A stretch of 64,000 nt of DNA from an uncultured Sphaerochaeta sp. Lineage in GTDB: Bacteria > Spirochaetota > Spirochaetia > Sphaerochaetales > Sphaerochaetaceae. The notes under the pieces were generated by a model. That model did not search any database, had not been told where the DNA came from, and saw nothing but the letters and a program-made list of their open reading frames with translations. The position numbers and the translations under genes are program-made. The DNA lies in NCBI RefSeq assembly GCF_963677315.1, contig NZ_OY781939.1, forward strand, positions 1,736,001-1,800,000, given 5' to 3'. Shown piece by piece: positions 8,136 through 17,134 of the stretch. The first letter of the stretch is position 1, and each line of letters starts with the position of its first letter.

Positions 8136-8971
8136 TCTTTTACCCCTCCTGCAGACAATCCTCGAACAAACTGGCGTTGCATTATCAAGAAAAGTAACAC
8201 AAGAGGAAGTGAGGTAATGACCATGCCTGCTACAAGCTGCGTCCAGTTAGTGGTGGTATAGCCTTGCATATTCACCAATCCAACAGGAATTGTCTTCTTG
8301 CTATTACTCGACATCAACACATTTGCATACATCAACTCATTCCAGATGCTTCGTACACAGACAATAATAGTTGAAGCAATGATGGGCTGGCTCAGAGGGA
8401 CGATAATTGAGATAAAAATTTTAAATGAACTTGCACCATCGATATAGGCACTCTCATCCAGAGAACTGCTGATAGTACGATAATAAGCCATAATCAAAAA
8501 GGTAGAGAAAGAAATATTGAAGGTGCTCTCTACTAGTATCAGTCCAAGACGTTGATCATACAGGCCAAGCTGCCTAATTAAAGTAAATAATGAAATCACT
8601 GCTGATTGGGGAGCAACCATCAAACCACCAAGAATAGCATAGATGATAATCCGCTTTCCCCGGAAGTTCACTCGTGCCAATGGGTAGGCAGCAAGACACC
8701 CTACGGTTGTAGTAAGGGCAGTAGCAAATACGGTGACAATAACACTATTGAAAAAATAGTTGCCTATACCTGATTTCCAAGCTGTTCCGTAGTTATTAAA
8801 GTGAAAGGCCTCAGGTTTTGTCCATGGTGCCAGAAAAAGCTCTCTATTCGTCTTAAAGCCAGTGAGTATCATCCATAGTAAAGGCATCAAGATAAGAAGT
8901 GCAAATCCAACTAGGAAGAACATGATGACTATCTTGACTAGGAGTGTTGCAGGTGTATTTCTGGTTCTCAT
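8132..8971 (-). CDS. carbohydrate ABC transporter permease, MalG/UgpE type
   Basis: 279 residues and about six hydrophobic segments. The cytoplasmic EAA loop reads E-S-A-Y-I-D-G-A-S-S-F-K-I-F and P-L-S-Q-P. The C-terminus ends in G-L-S-A-G-G-V-K-E, typical of the MalG group. It forms the inner-membrane channel with the MalF-type partner encoded just upstream, which ends where this gene starts (8971). No ATP-binding subunit is encoded in the cluster. Confidence 0.92.
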   Translation of the reverse strand: MRTRNTPATLLVKIVIMFFLVGFALLILMPLLWMILTGFKTNRELFLAPWTKPEAFHFNNYGTAWKSGIGNYFFNSVIVTVFATALTTTVGCLAAYPLARVNFRGKRIIIYAILGGLMVAPQSAVISLFTLIRQLGLYDQRLGLILVESTFNISFSTFLIMAYYRTISSSLDESAYIDGASSFKIFISIIVPLSQPIIASTIIVCVRSIWNELMYANVLMSSNSKKTIPVGLVNMQGYTTTNWTQLVAGMVITSLPLVLLFLIMQRQFVRGLSAGGVKE

Positions 8972-9849
8972 TACCCTATTTCCTCCACTTCATAGCCCCT
9001 CATCTGAATCAAACCGAGCAAAAAGGTACCGAGAAATAGCACAAGTGCAATGGCTGAGGCATATCCCATCTCATCATTATTGAATCCAGAGCGATAGAGA
9101 AAGGTTGCCAAGGTCTCTGTAGCTCGGCCGGGACCACCACTAGTTGTCACAAAAACTTCGTCAAAAACCTTGATTGAACCACTTATAATGATAATCCAAT
9201 TGATTGCAATGATGCTTCTGATTTGAGGAAGGACTACTTGAAAAAACTTTCGAACGGACCCTGCCCCATCAATTTCAGCTGCTTCGATCAACTGGGAAGG
9301 AATACTTTGCATAGCAACGCAGAACAACATCACAGTAAAGCCGATGTATTGCCACTGAGACATGGCGATCACAGCGTAGATTGCAGAAGATACGTTGCCA
9401 AGTAAATCAAGATTATCGTGCGTGATTCCCATTACTTCTAACAAGGGGTTAACCAAACCAATACTAGGACTGTAGAGTATTCTGAACACCAATCCCACAA
9501 CAGTAACCATCAACAAAGAAGGCAAAAAGTAAATGGTTCTGAAAAATCTTTGCCATCTCCTAAATCCTGAGTGATCTAGAATACCAGCAATGATTAGAGA
9601 AAAACCTATCTGGAAAATTGAAGAGATAATCATGAATGATACGTTATTCTTCAGAGAAATATGAAACACCTCATCAGCGAACAATCGTTTGAAGTTCTCG
9701 ATTCCCGTAAAAGATCGAGTCTGATTCAGCAGGCCAAAGTTAAATAGACTGTTTACCCCATTAATAATTACAGGTATGTAGAGAAAGAGCGTTATCATAG
9801 TGAGTGATGGCGCGACATACAACGCTATGGTGGTTTTTCGTATCTTCAT
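8971..9849 (-). CDS. carbohydrate ABC transporter permease, MalF/UgpA type
   Basis: 292 residues with about six membrane segments. The EAA loop is E-A-A-E-I-D-G-A-G-S-V-R-K-F-F followed by V-V-L-P. T-T-S-G-G-P-G-R-A-T-E-T-L near the C-terminus is the usual MalF-type ending. ATG 9849 (MKIRKTT) is preceded by AAGGA and preferred to the ATG at 9882, which has no ribosome site. Partner of the MalG-type permease. Confidence 0.9.
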   Translation of the reverse strand: MKIRKTTIALYVAPSLTMITLFLYIPVIINGVNSLFNFGLLNQTRSFTGIENFKRLFADEVFHISLKNNVSFMIISSIFQIGFSLIIAGILDHSGFRRWQRFFRTIYFLPSLLMVTVVGLVFRILYSPSIGLVNPLLEVMGITHDNLDLLGNVSSAIYAVIAMSQWQYIGFTVMLFCVAMQSIPSQLIEAAEIDGAGSVRKFFQVVLPQIRSIIAINWIIIISGSIKVFDEVFVTTSGGPGRATETLATFLYRSGFNNDEMGYASAIALVLFLGTFLLGLIQMRGYEVEEIG

Positions 9850-9867
9850 ACCAATCCTTGTTAAGGA

Positions 9868-9899
9868 TATGGCCCATCCCATCGCTGAGAGGGGCCATA
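9868..9899 (-). other. intercistronic stem-loop after binding-protein gene
   Basis: TATGGCCC (9868-9875) pairs with GGGCCATA (9892-9899), giving an 8-bp GC-rich stem with a 16-nt loop and no T-tract. It lies between the stop of the binding-protein gene and the permease start. This is the usual place for structures that slow 3' decay of the binding-protein message or reduce read-through. Confidence 0.55.
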
Positions 9900-9908
9900 C
9901 TCCAATTC

Positions 9909-11198
9909 TTACTGATTCATCGATTCGCGAACGGTCTTAGCAACTGCCTTCACTTCGCTCATAGCTTCCTGTGCACTCTTGCCAGAAAGACACTCCTGAG
10001 CGGAAGACATGTACTGATCAGCGACACGAGACTCTACCGCAGTATCGAGCCAATCAGCCACATTTGTAATCGATTCATTGACAATTTCAAGTGCGCCAAT
10101 GAGCTTCTCAGATCCATTTTCGGGTGTAATAGCACCAACGATACAGTTGGGAAGCCCACTTTCCTTTGTTTGTTTGAATGCTTGCTCCTTTGTAGTCATA
10201 AACTTCAGGAACTTGACAGCGGCTTCCTTATGTTCACTGGTAGAAGAGACTGCATACACTTCAGCTCCACCAGTATTCATACCAAGATCGCCAGCAGCTC
10301 CTACAACAGCGGGAAATCTGAAATATCCCCAATCATCTCTACTTCCATCCTCATAAATGGAGAACTGGGCTGTTGCGTCCATGATCATGCCACTCTGTCC
10401 AGCCATGAACTCTTCACGTACTTGATAGTAATCCTTGGAGTTGACGTTCTTCCCAAAATAACCCTTTTCATTCAAGTCAATGAAGTACTGAAGTGCTTCA
10501 ACATAGGCTGGGTTAGAAAAATCAGTAGTATTTGGATTGTAGTCCCGATTGAGGTTTTCTGGACTGACTAATAATGCATTAAGCGTTCCAATCCACCAAG
10601 AACTATACCAAGCTTGAGAGTTTCCAAACCCAATTGGGATATAGCCTTTGTTCTTCAGAACCTCTGAGACACTAAGCAATTCTGCGTACGTTTTGGGCTC
10701 TTGGAGACCTAAATCTGCAAAGATTTTCTTATTGTATAACATGAACATTATGCTACCCCTGTAGGGGATACCGTAGGTCTTTCCTTCGAAGGTACTGTTA
10801 TTCAAGTAAGCACTAAGAAAGCCATCTGCCCAAGCTGTGTCACGCTCAAGGTAAGGCGTGAGGTCAGCAATCAATCCAGAGCGTGCAAATTTCTTCAAAT
10901 ACTCCCCGGACCAAGAGAAGAAGATGTCTGGCATCTCACCTCCAGCAGCCATGACGCTCAGCTTGTCTTTGATAGCCTGATCACTGACACTCTCTAAGAC
11001 GATGTCAATATCAGGGTTCTGAGCTTCAAAATCCTTGACAGCTCCTTCAAAGTAGGCAAGATACTGTGCCTCAGGATACTTGTTCAGAAATGACAGGGTA
11101 ATCTTGTCGCTTGATGAACCTGCTTCCTTCGCCCCTCCGGCGAATAAGGGTGAGACCAGCAAAAATACCAATACAATAGCAATGATAACTCGTTTCAT
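9909..11198 (-). CDS. carbohydrate ABC transporter substrate-binding protein (family 1)
   Basis: 429 residues. The signal peptide (MKRVIIAIVLVFLLVSPLFA) is followed by G-G-A-K-E, the spirochaete-style export junction. The mature part has the cluster-B sugar-binding pattern: F-E-A-Q-N-P-D-I-D, P-D-I-F-F-S-W-S-G-E-Y, G-I-P-Y-R and L-Y-N-K-K-I-F-A-D-L-G-L. It is a periplasmic receptor feeding the two downstream permeases. The cluster suggests a glycated amino acid or amine as ligand. Confidence 0.9.
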   Translation of the reverse strand: MKRVIIAIVLVFLLVSPLFAGGAKEAGSSSDKITLSFLNKYPEAQYLAYFEGAVKDFEAQNPDIDIVLESVSDQAIKDKLSVMAAGGEMPDIFFSWSGEYLKKFARSGLIADLTPYLERDTAWADGFLSAYLNNSTFEGKTYGIPYRGSIMFMLYNKKIFADLGLQEPKTYAELLSVSEVLKNKGYIPIGFGNSQAWYSSWWIGTLNALLVSPENLNRDYNPNTTDFSNPAYVEALQYFIDLNEKGYFGKNVNSKDYYQVREEFMAGQSGMIMDATAQFSIYEDGSRDDWGYFRFPAVVGAAGDLGMNTGGAEVYAVSSTSEHKEAAVKFLKFMTTKEQAFKQTKESGLPNCIVGAITPENGSEKLIGALEIVNESITNVADWLDTAVESRVADQYMSSAQECLSGKSAQEAMSEVKAVAKTVRESMNQ

Positions 11199-11211
11199 AT
11201 CTAACTCCTTT

Positions 11212-12072
11212 TTATAGTGAAATATAGTTTTCTATATGTTCTCTATCGATGGGATACCCAAAACCAAGGGATCCTTTGAATCCGATGGTTTTGGTTGCAT
11301 ATTCTGTTGCCTGCAAGAGGGCGTTGCTAACTGTTACGTTCTCATCAAGGAATGCTGTGAGAAATGCAGCAATAAAACTGTCGCCGGCTCCCATGGTATC
11401 AACCCTCTTTCTATCAATGCTTGGTTGAAAAAAGTACCGTTCACTATCAAAGGCGAGAGAACCGCGGGAACCAAGGGTTCCCACTGCAAGCTTACAGCCT
11501 TGTTTACAGGCTTCGGCAAGCGTATGTTTTACTACAGCCTCATCCATTTCATGACTCAATGAAAAGAATCCAACTTCCAGGAAGGGACAAAGTTCTTGCA
11601 TTTCGGTCGTATGGAAAAAATCTGAAAAATCATAGGCTATCTTGATTCCAGCATCAAATAATGCTTGTACTTTCTCTGGAACAAAACGAGAATTGTGGCT
11701 GATGCAGGTAAGGTCATAGCTTCTAAGAAAAGTAACCAGCGATTCTGTTACTGCGATAGGAAATTGGTCTGTGACTCCCTGTTTATTCCAGTCAACAAAT
11801 ACACGATCTCCATCATTGAACTCAACTAATGCATATCCACAAGAGCCTTCGGAACACGTTCTTGACTGGGAGATATCAATTCCCTCTTCAATAAGAATCG
11901 AACGTAGTATCTGTCCAGCTTTGTCTTCACTGAATACTCCGATAAACGCAGACTCTCCCCCTAAAGCATGTATATGCCAGGCAATATTAAATTCATTACC
12001 TCCTGGATACATCATGCCCTCTTGCAGGTAGATATCCACCACGTTGATTCCAAGGGCTGCAATCTTCACCAT
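11212..12072 (-). CDS. PfkB-family kinase, FrlD-like
   Basis: 286 residues from ATG 12072, which follows GGAGAGAAAGGTG; the upstream in-frame ATG at 12105 overlaps the previous gene and lacks a site. Ribokinase-family marks are G-G-N-E-F-N-I-A in the sugar-binding N-terminal part and D-T-M-G-A-G-D-S-F with the catalytic Asp near the C-terminus. The A-Y-D-F-S-D-F-F and T-I-G-F-K-G-S-L segments match the FrlD branch. It would phosphorylate the imported Amadori compound on the sugar C6 before deglycation. It lies 14 bp after the SIS gene, and the binding-protein gene follows. Confidence 0.78.
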   Translation of the reverse strand: MVKIAALGINVVDIYLQEGMMYPGGNEFNIAWHIHALGGESAFIGVFSEDKAGQILRSILIEEGIDISQSRTCSEGSCGYALVEFNDGDRVFVDWNKQGVTDQFPIAVTESLVTFLRSYDLTCISHNSRFVPEKVQALFDAGIKIAYDFSDFFHTTEMQELCPFLEVGFFSLSHEMDEAVVKHTLAEACKQGCKLAVGTLGSRGSLAFDSERYFFQPSIDRKRVDTMGAGDSFIAAFLTAFLDENVTVSNALLQATEYATKTIGFKGSLGFGYPIDREHIENYISL

Positions 12073-12086
12073 CACCTTTCTCTCCA

Positions 12087-13067
12087 CTAATACTTGAGTG
12101 TCCACATGTACCGTCTAGCCCATTTGTCATGGTTCCGCTCGATTGCAAGTTGAGTAATGAATTCACGAAGAGCCAAGTCAAATGCTGTATGCTGGAAATA
12201 TTCCTTAACATGTGGAGGAAGGATATCGATATATAGTTCTTTTACATCGAGCAGGAAATAATTCTCTCCCATCCTTTGCAGGAAAGCGGTGGATCTTTCA
12301 TCTGCAAGGCGAGCCTCCCCAAGGCCTATCAATTGGAGAATAGGTGTCTTTTTATCAAGAACCTCAAACGATCCATGAAAGAATTCTGCACTATTCAGTA
12401 CAGAGCTGTTTATCCATTGAATTTCCATAAGCGAACAAAGAACGAAGGCATACGCTTCCCCCATGGAAGCACGCGATGCCATCACATGAAGAAAGTCCGC
12501 TTCAGCAAACTGTTTTGCAAACTTCCTAGCCCTACTCTGGGAATAGGAGCGTATTTCTTTCGCTAGTGTTTCAAGTAGAGTATATGCTTGTTCGGCTTCA
12601 TCGTAGTAGGAATAGTCCTCTTTTTCATTTAAAAGTGCGAAACCCAATTGGAGCGAAACCACTACATTTGTTTGGATCATAGGAGTGGTTATATCTGCAA
12701 TCGTCTTAAAACGAAGGATATAATCGACTGATGATCTTTCATACGTATAATCCTGGCCAAATATACCTATGGTCTTTGCACCATGGGCTTTAGCAAAGTC
12801 CAATGCTTCAAGTGTTTCAGTGGTTCCCGCAAGTGTACAGGCAATGACCAGTGTTTCTTCGTCCAATGCCATAGGAGGAGAAAGTACCAACTCACGTGCA
12901 TTATAGAGTCTTGCATCTATGGTCTTAGACTCTCTATCTAGGAGATACATCCCTGGGTAAATGCCTGCCAAAGAGCCTCCACAGGCTGTGAAAAAAACAC
13001 GTCGAATTGTTCGTTTCTCTGCTGTGAGTGTCTTGATGATTTCCCTTATGATTGCTTGAACTCCCAT
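12087..13067 (-). CDS. SIS-domain protein, FrlB-like (fructosamine-6-phosphate deglycase family), paralogue A
   Basis: 326 residues from ATG 13067. GTG 13088 would add seven residues, but its AAGG abuts the codon and the paralogues start at the 13067 equivalent. Blocks are F-F-T-A-C-G-G-S, A-C-T-L-A-G-T-T-E-T, E-I-Q-W-I-N-S, A-E-F-F-H-G-S-F-E and the R-R-Y-M-W-T-L-K-Y end. F-H-G-S replaces the F-H-G-P of the other two copies. It is the first gene of the leftward cluster. Having two different SIS deglycases in one operon suggests two substrates or a hetero-oligomer. Confidence 0.78.
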   Translation of the reverse strand: MGVQAIIREIIKTLTAEKRTIRRVFFTACGGSLAGIYPGMYLLDRESKTIDARLYNARELVLSPPMALDEETLVIACTLAGTTETLEALDFAKAHGAKTIGIFGQDYTYERSSVDYILRFKTIADITTPMIQTNVVVSLQLGFALLNEKEDYSYYDEAEQAYTLLETLAKEIRSYSQSRARKFAKQFAEADFLHVMASRASMGEAYAFVLCSLMEIQWINSSVLNSAEFFHGSFEVLDKKTPILQLIGLGEARLADERSTAFLQRMGENYFLLDVKELYIDILPPHVKEYFQHTAFDLALREFITQLAIERNHDKWARRYMWTLKY

Positions 13068-13393
13068 CGTTTCCACTTTTTTTGCCACCTTGTCTTGTCT
13101 TATGTTGTATTAATACAATTAACATTGAAGAAACTAATTGTCAATATTTTTTTGGACTTGTACTCATTTTTGTGGTAATTTCTTCCATAAGGAACGTGAA
13201 TATTCTAACGATTAAAAAATATTTATTTTATTTTCAAAATAATCTTATATAAAAATAAGGTAGTTAATTGCCTTTTACTAAATATCGTTCTAACTTTAAG
13301 AAGACCACCAAACAAACAGTCTTTAGAATTATTAGAGAAATTGTAACTTGTCTTATCATATTCTATTCGTCTATACTGTATTTAGAGGTTTGT
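13068..13393. promoter_or_regulatory. divergent promoter region of the frl-like cluster and its GntR regulator
   Basis: AT-rich spacer. A perfect 14-bp palindrome TTGTATTAATACAA (13105-13118) lies ~37 bp upstream of the SIS start. It is a good candidate operator for the adjacent GntR/UTRA regulator, whose family binds short palindromes of this size. The rest has no recognised element. The plus strand is open upstream of 13394 but has no start signal. Confidence 0.5.
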
Positions 13394-14119
13394 ATGGCAC
13401 GACGAATTGATTCAGATTCTATGATTCCTCTCTATCAACAACTATCTGAGATACTCCTGTCGGATATCGAAAGGGGTAAGTTGAAACAGGGGGAACGGAT
13501 CCCCTCTGAGAATGAGCTTATGCGTTTGCATAATGTTTCACGTATCACAGTGAGAAATGCTCTCGCACGCCTTGTCGATCTGGGTCATTTACTAAAGATA
13601 CAAGGAAAAGGAACCTTTGTTGCCGCCCCTATCAGGGAAGAAGCCCCTCTTAGAAAAACGATCAGTTTCTCAAAAATTTGTGAATTACAAGGCTTGAAGC
13701 CTTCAGCAAAGGTATTAAGTATCCGATATGAGACAGCACCTGACGAGGTGGCTCTGTTTCTCTCACTGCCTTTAGGGAGTGAGATCATTGCGATACGACG
13801 ACTTCGCTATGCAGATACAGATCCAGTAGTCATTGAGTATAATGCATTTGCCCCTCATATGACCATGTTGTTCCAAGAAGATATGGAACAGTCACTTTAT
13901 GATGTATTGAGAAGATATGGCCATGAACCAACAAACAGTACCAATGCAGTAAGTATCCATATGACTACACAAGAAGAGGCAATGTTATTGGGTATTGAGC
14001 CAGGACAGCCAATCATTCAAAACCTCAGTAGAGTGGTAAATGAATATGGGAAACCTCTCCATACCAGCAACCAGTTGGTAAAAACTAGCCAAAATACTGT
14101 ATTCACTTTCTATGTGTAA
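13394..14119 (+). CDS. GntR-family regulator with UTRA domain (FrlR-like)
   Basis: 241 residues from ATG 13394, preceded by AGAGG. A winged helix-turn-helix occupies ~8-75 (I-P-L-Y-Q-Q-L, G-E-R-I-P-S-E-N-E-L, R-I-T-V-R-N-A-L-A-R-L, G-K-G-T-F-V). A UTRA ligand-binding domain (~95-240) includes I-R-R-L-R-Y and the terminal F-T-F-Y-V. HutC-subfamily regulators respond to phosphorylated sugars or amino sugars. It lies between the two frl-like clusters, divergent from the left one, and probably represses it until the phosphorylated Amadori compound accumulates (inference). Confidence 0.88.
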   Translation: MARRIDSDSMIPLYQQLSEILLSDIERGKLKQGERIPSENELMRLHNVSRITVRNALARLVDLGHLLKIQGKGTFVAAPIREEAPLRKTISFSKICELQGLKPSAKVLSIRYETAPDEVALFLSLPLGSEIIAIRRLRYADTDPVVIEYNAFAPHMTMLFQEDMEQSLYDVLRRYGHEPTNSTNAVSIHMTTQEEAMLLGIEPGQPIIQNLSRVVNEYGKPLHTSNQLVKTSQNTVFTFYV

Positions 14120-14342
14120 TAACAAACTGCTTCTGGTTCAAAAGACAGTTAGAGATATGCTGAAAAGCGGCCATATATTGAATATCCTATCATGGATTTC
14201 TACAAGAGAAGAATCCAAAGGACGTTTTATCATTAGTTTATTTTCATGCTCCCCAATCGGAATCACACAAGAAATGATTGGGAGAAATTTTATTAGAGCC
14301 AGCAAGTGACAATCAACTTGACAATCAACTTTTAGATTATGC
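14120..14342. other. intergenic stretch with tandem 12-bp repeat
   Basis: No credible gene. TGACAATCAACT occurs twice in tandem (14307-14318 and 14319-14330), just before a TTGACA element that starts with the same bases. It may be an upstream protein-binding site or chance. Confidence 0.35.
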
Positions 14343-14399
14343 TTGACAATACGAAGAGGGTGACTGATACTTAATTAACTGGTACTACCGGTAGTGCCA
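14343..14399 (+). promoter_or_regulatory. promoter and palindromic operator of the rightward frl-like cluster
   Basis: TTGACA (14343-14348), 17-bp spacer, then GATACT (14366-14371). Directly downstream, at the expected transcription start, lies a 20-bp near-perfect palindrome TGGTACTACCGGTAGTGCCA (14380-14399), nine of ten pairs matching. Its TGGTA...TGCCA arms resemble FadR-type GntR operators. The FadR-type regulator closing this cluster (21194) is the likely binder. Confidence 0.7.
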
Positions 14400-14419
14400 A
14401 TGGAAAAAAGGGGAAGCCG

Positions 14420-15295
14420 ATGTTTAGAAGACAAAAAATACTACCATATGTATATTTGGTCCCTGCCATATCTTTGTTACTTCTCTTCATGTATTACCCT
14501 GTTGCGAGCAATGTATTCTATAGCTTCTTGAAGTGGGACCTATTCAAGGGAACCAGATCTTTCATTGGATTTCACAACTATAAGAATCTATTCTCTGATG
14601 AACTCTTCTGGATTTCTTTACTGAATAATATCAGGTACATAGTAATTTCACTTGTCTTTCAAGTTGGACTAGCGCTTCTCTTTGCTGCTCAGATTGAACA
14701 ATACCACAAAAAAGGTATTGCAACACTTTTCAGAACAGTTTTATTTATCCCCTCACTAATATCTTTGACCGTTATTGGCTTGTTATTCTCGTTTGTCTTC
14801 AAAACCGATGGAATTCTCAACAGTTTCCTGAGTATGCTTGGAAACAATACAATTACAAAAGGTTGGTTGGGTGACCCCAAGACTGCCATATACTCCATCA
14901 TAGCCGTCTCGCAGTGGAAAAGTGTTGGCTATACAATGATGCTGTTCTGTGTGGCAATCCAGCGCATTCCGATGGAATTGTATGAAGCCTCCATCATTGA
15001 CGGAGCTTCAAGAATTAATATGTTCAGGAATGTTACAGTTCCTCTCATTACTGACATGATCAAGATATCCTTGGTAATTAATATCAGCGGAGGCCTCCTT
15101 GTCTTCAATGAGGTGTTTGTCATGACCAATGGGGGGCCTCACGGTTCCAGTGAGGTGCTCAGCACAATCATGTATAAGAATGCCTTTACCCATGGGAAAG
15201 TTGGATATGCATCTGCAATCTCGATGGTCATCCTAGTAATGTCCATCCTTTTCTACGCACTTCAGCTGCTGGCTTCCAGAAAGAAGGAAGACTGA
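14420..15295 (+). CDS. carbohydrate ABC transporter permease, MalF/UgpA type
   Basis: 291 residues with six hydrophobic helices. The EAA loop is E-A-S-I-I-D-G-A-S-R-I-N-M-F and V-P-L-I. The C-terminal M-T-N-G-G-P-H-G-S-S-E is typical of MalF-like subunits. GGGGAAG precedes the ATG. It is the first gene of the rightward cluster, 2 bp before its MalG-type partner, and is clearly related to 8971-9849 of the leftward cluster. Confidence 0.92.
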   Translation: MFRRQKILPYVYLVPAISLLLLFMYYPVASNVFYSFLKWDLFKGTRSFIGFHNYKNLFSDELFWISLLNNIRYIVISLVFQVGLALLFAAQIEQYHKKGIATLFRTVLFIPSLISLTVIGLLFSFVFKTDGILNSFLSMLGNNTITKGWLGDPKTAIYSIIAVSQWKSVGYTMMLFCVAIQRIPMELYEASIIDGASRINMFRNVTVPLITDMIKISLVINISGGLLVFNEVFVMTNGGPHGSSEVLSTIMYKNAFTHGKVGYASAISMVILVMSILFYALQLLASRKKED

Positions 15296-15296
15296 A

Positions 15297-16157
15297 ATGA
15301 AACTGAGAAAAAAACTGAACCATTTGGCCACATTTCCTACTGACCACCTCTTTACCTTCATAATAACCTTCTTTCTCGTGCTGTTCTTAGCGGTTATTTT
15401 AGTACCGATGATCTGGATGGGTATCAGCTCATTGAAGGTAACCAATGAAATCTTCAGCAATATTTGGAGCCTTCCTTCGAGTTGGCAATGGAATAATTAT
15501 GCCGTTGCATGGGACACTGGTATTTCACGCTACTTCATCAACAGTGCTGTGGTCACCTTGGGAACAGTGCTTTTGAATTTGGTTGCCTGTTCATTAATGG
15601 CCTATACCTTGACTATAAATGACATAAAGGGAAAAAACTTCTTCACGGCTCTCGCAATCATGGGAATACTATTCTCTCCCATCGTGAGTATCTTCCCGTT
15701 GTATCGGGAGATTCAGCTGTTGCAACTCTATAATAAAAGGCTTGCCTTAGTGTTGATCTACACAGCATACCAGATTCCCATGTCCTTCATGTTGATCTTC
15801 GCCTTCTTCAAGAACATCGATAAGGCGTATCTCGATGCTGCCCGTATTGATGGGGCAACCGACTTGCAAATCCTCTACAAGGTTTTCATTCCCCTCAGTG
15901 CCTCTATCTTTATGGTCTCCGTAGTCCTGACAAGCTTCTACGCTTGGAATGAATTTACCTTTGCCCTGGTATTCGTCAAGAACGATCTGCTCAAGACGAT
16001 TCCGATCGGTTTGTTGGCCTTCCAAGGGGAGATGTACTCCGAGTGGGGGGTACTTCTTGCAGGATTAGTTATTTCTGCAATTCCTATAATTGCTTTATAC
16101 ATTTTTGCCCAGAAATATTTTATCGCTGGTCTCACTATGGGTGGGGTCAAGGGATAA
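15297..16157 (+). CDS. carbohydrate ABC transporter permease, MalG/UgpE type
   Basis: 286 residues. The EAA loop is D-A-A-R-I-D-G-A-T-D-L-Q-I-L and I-P-L-S; the C-terminus is G-L-T-M-G-G-V-K-G. It starts one base after the stop of the MalF-type gene, so the two subunits are translationally coupled. The binding protein for this pair is probably the product of 18138-19415 in the same operon. No ATPase gene is nearby. Confidence 0.92.
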   Translation: MKLRKKLNHLATFPTDHLFTFIITFFLVLFLAVILVPMIWMGISSLKVTNEIFSNIWSLPSSWQWNNYAVAWDTGISRYFINSAVVTLGTVLLNLVACSLMAYTLTINDIKGKNFFTALAIMGILFSPIVSIFPLYREIQLLQLYNKRLALVLIYTAYQIPMSFMLIFAFFKNIDKAYLDAARIDGATDLQILYKVFIPLSASIFMVSVVLTSFYAWNEFTFALVFVKNDLLKTIPIGLLAFQGEMYSEWGVLLAGLVISAIPIIALYIFAQKYFIAGLTMGGVKG

Positions 16158-16172
16158 GCAAGGAGAACGCAT

Positions 16173-17120
16173 ATGATGGTGTCTACGCTTGGTTTGAATG
16201 AAAACGAAAAAACGTATATGGATTCCCTTGTACCGAATGCAGTGGTACATACGAAACTTGATTGTATTCCTGACTCCGAGCTGGCCCTAATCGAGGTTGT
16301 CATATCGTATGGGTATGATCTAAGCCAGGATCGCATTGAGAGAATGACAAATCTGAAATGGATTCATATCGGGCAATCAGGCATGGAGTATCTATCCTCT
16401 TCCTTGCTACAGGAGAGGAACATACAATTAACAAACAGCCGTGGCATCAATGCAAGCAATATCGCAGAACATGTCATCTGTGCCATGTTGAACCATGTAC
16501 GAAAAACCTTTGTATACCGGACAAAACAGCTTGAAGGTACTTGGGATACCGAAACAAGGATGGGAGAGCTTCGGGATACAAAACTGGGAGTCCTAGGACT
16601 TGGAATGGCAGGTCGAGAAGTTGTGAAGCGAGCACTCGCCTTCAATATGCACGTTCTGGGTATGGATATTGCTCCGGTCGAGATAGAAGGAGTCCAGCAT
16701 TTCTTCCAACCGCACCAGGTGAAGGAGTTACTTAGCATATGTGACTTCGTAGTTCTTACCATGCCGCTTACCAAGAACACTCATCACATTATTAATGCAG
16801 AAACGCTCTCCGTCGTAAAAGACGGAGCGTTCCTCATCAACTGTGGAAGAGGTGGATTAGTCGATATCGAAGCCCTAAAGGTAGCCATTGCTTCAGGTGC
16901 ATTGGCAGGCGCTTCTCTGGATGTCTTTGAGAAGGAACCTTTGGAAAAGGGTGATGAGCTTTGGACTTGGAATCCAGAGAAACTGGAGATTACACCCCAT
17001 ATTGCTGGTGACCATTTTGAAGCGTATGGGAAGAGGATGATCGAAGTATTGGCTAAGAACCTTTCTGTATACCCAAACTTTGATGCAATGCAGAACAAAG
17101 TCGATATCAAGTGGCTTTGA
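16173..17120 (+). CDS. D-isomer-specific 2-hydroxyacid dehydrogenase family protein
   Basis: 315 residues. It has the Rossmann motif G-L-G-M-A-G-R-E with the following acidic strand end (G-M-D), then the catalytic set: Arg in N-C-G-R-G-G-L-V-D, Glu in V-F-E-K-E-P-L, and His in T-P-H-I-A-G. It would reduce a 2-keto acid or oxidise a 2-hydroxyacid with NAD(P). AGGAG lies 7 nt before ATG 16173. Such an enzyme is not a standard frl component. It might process a keto or hydroxy acid from the amine part of the substrate, or point to a substrate other than fructoselysine. Confidence 0.85.
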   Translation: MMVSTLGLNENEKTYMDSLVPNAVVHTKLDCIPDSELALIEVVISYGYDLSQDRIERMTNLKWIHIGQSGMEYLSSSLLQERNIQLTNSRGINASNIAEHVICAMLNHVRKTFVYRTKQLEGTWDTETRMGELRDTKLGVLGLGMAGREVVKRALAFNMHVLGMDIAPVEIEGVQHFFQPHQVKELLSICDFVVLTMPLTKNTHHIINAETLSVVKDGAFLINCGRGGLVDIEALKVAIASGALAGASLDVFEKEPLEKGDELWTWNPEKLEITPHIAGDHFEAYGKRMIEVLAKNLSVYPNFDAMQNKVDIKWL

Positions 17121-17134
17121 GTATAGGAGGAATT

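Noticed and set aside
14112..14309. Short plus-strand frame after the GntR/UTRA gene
   Set aside because: No start signal, no recognisable protein features, and it runs into the promoter region.
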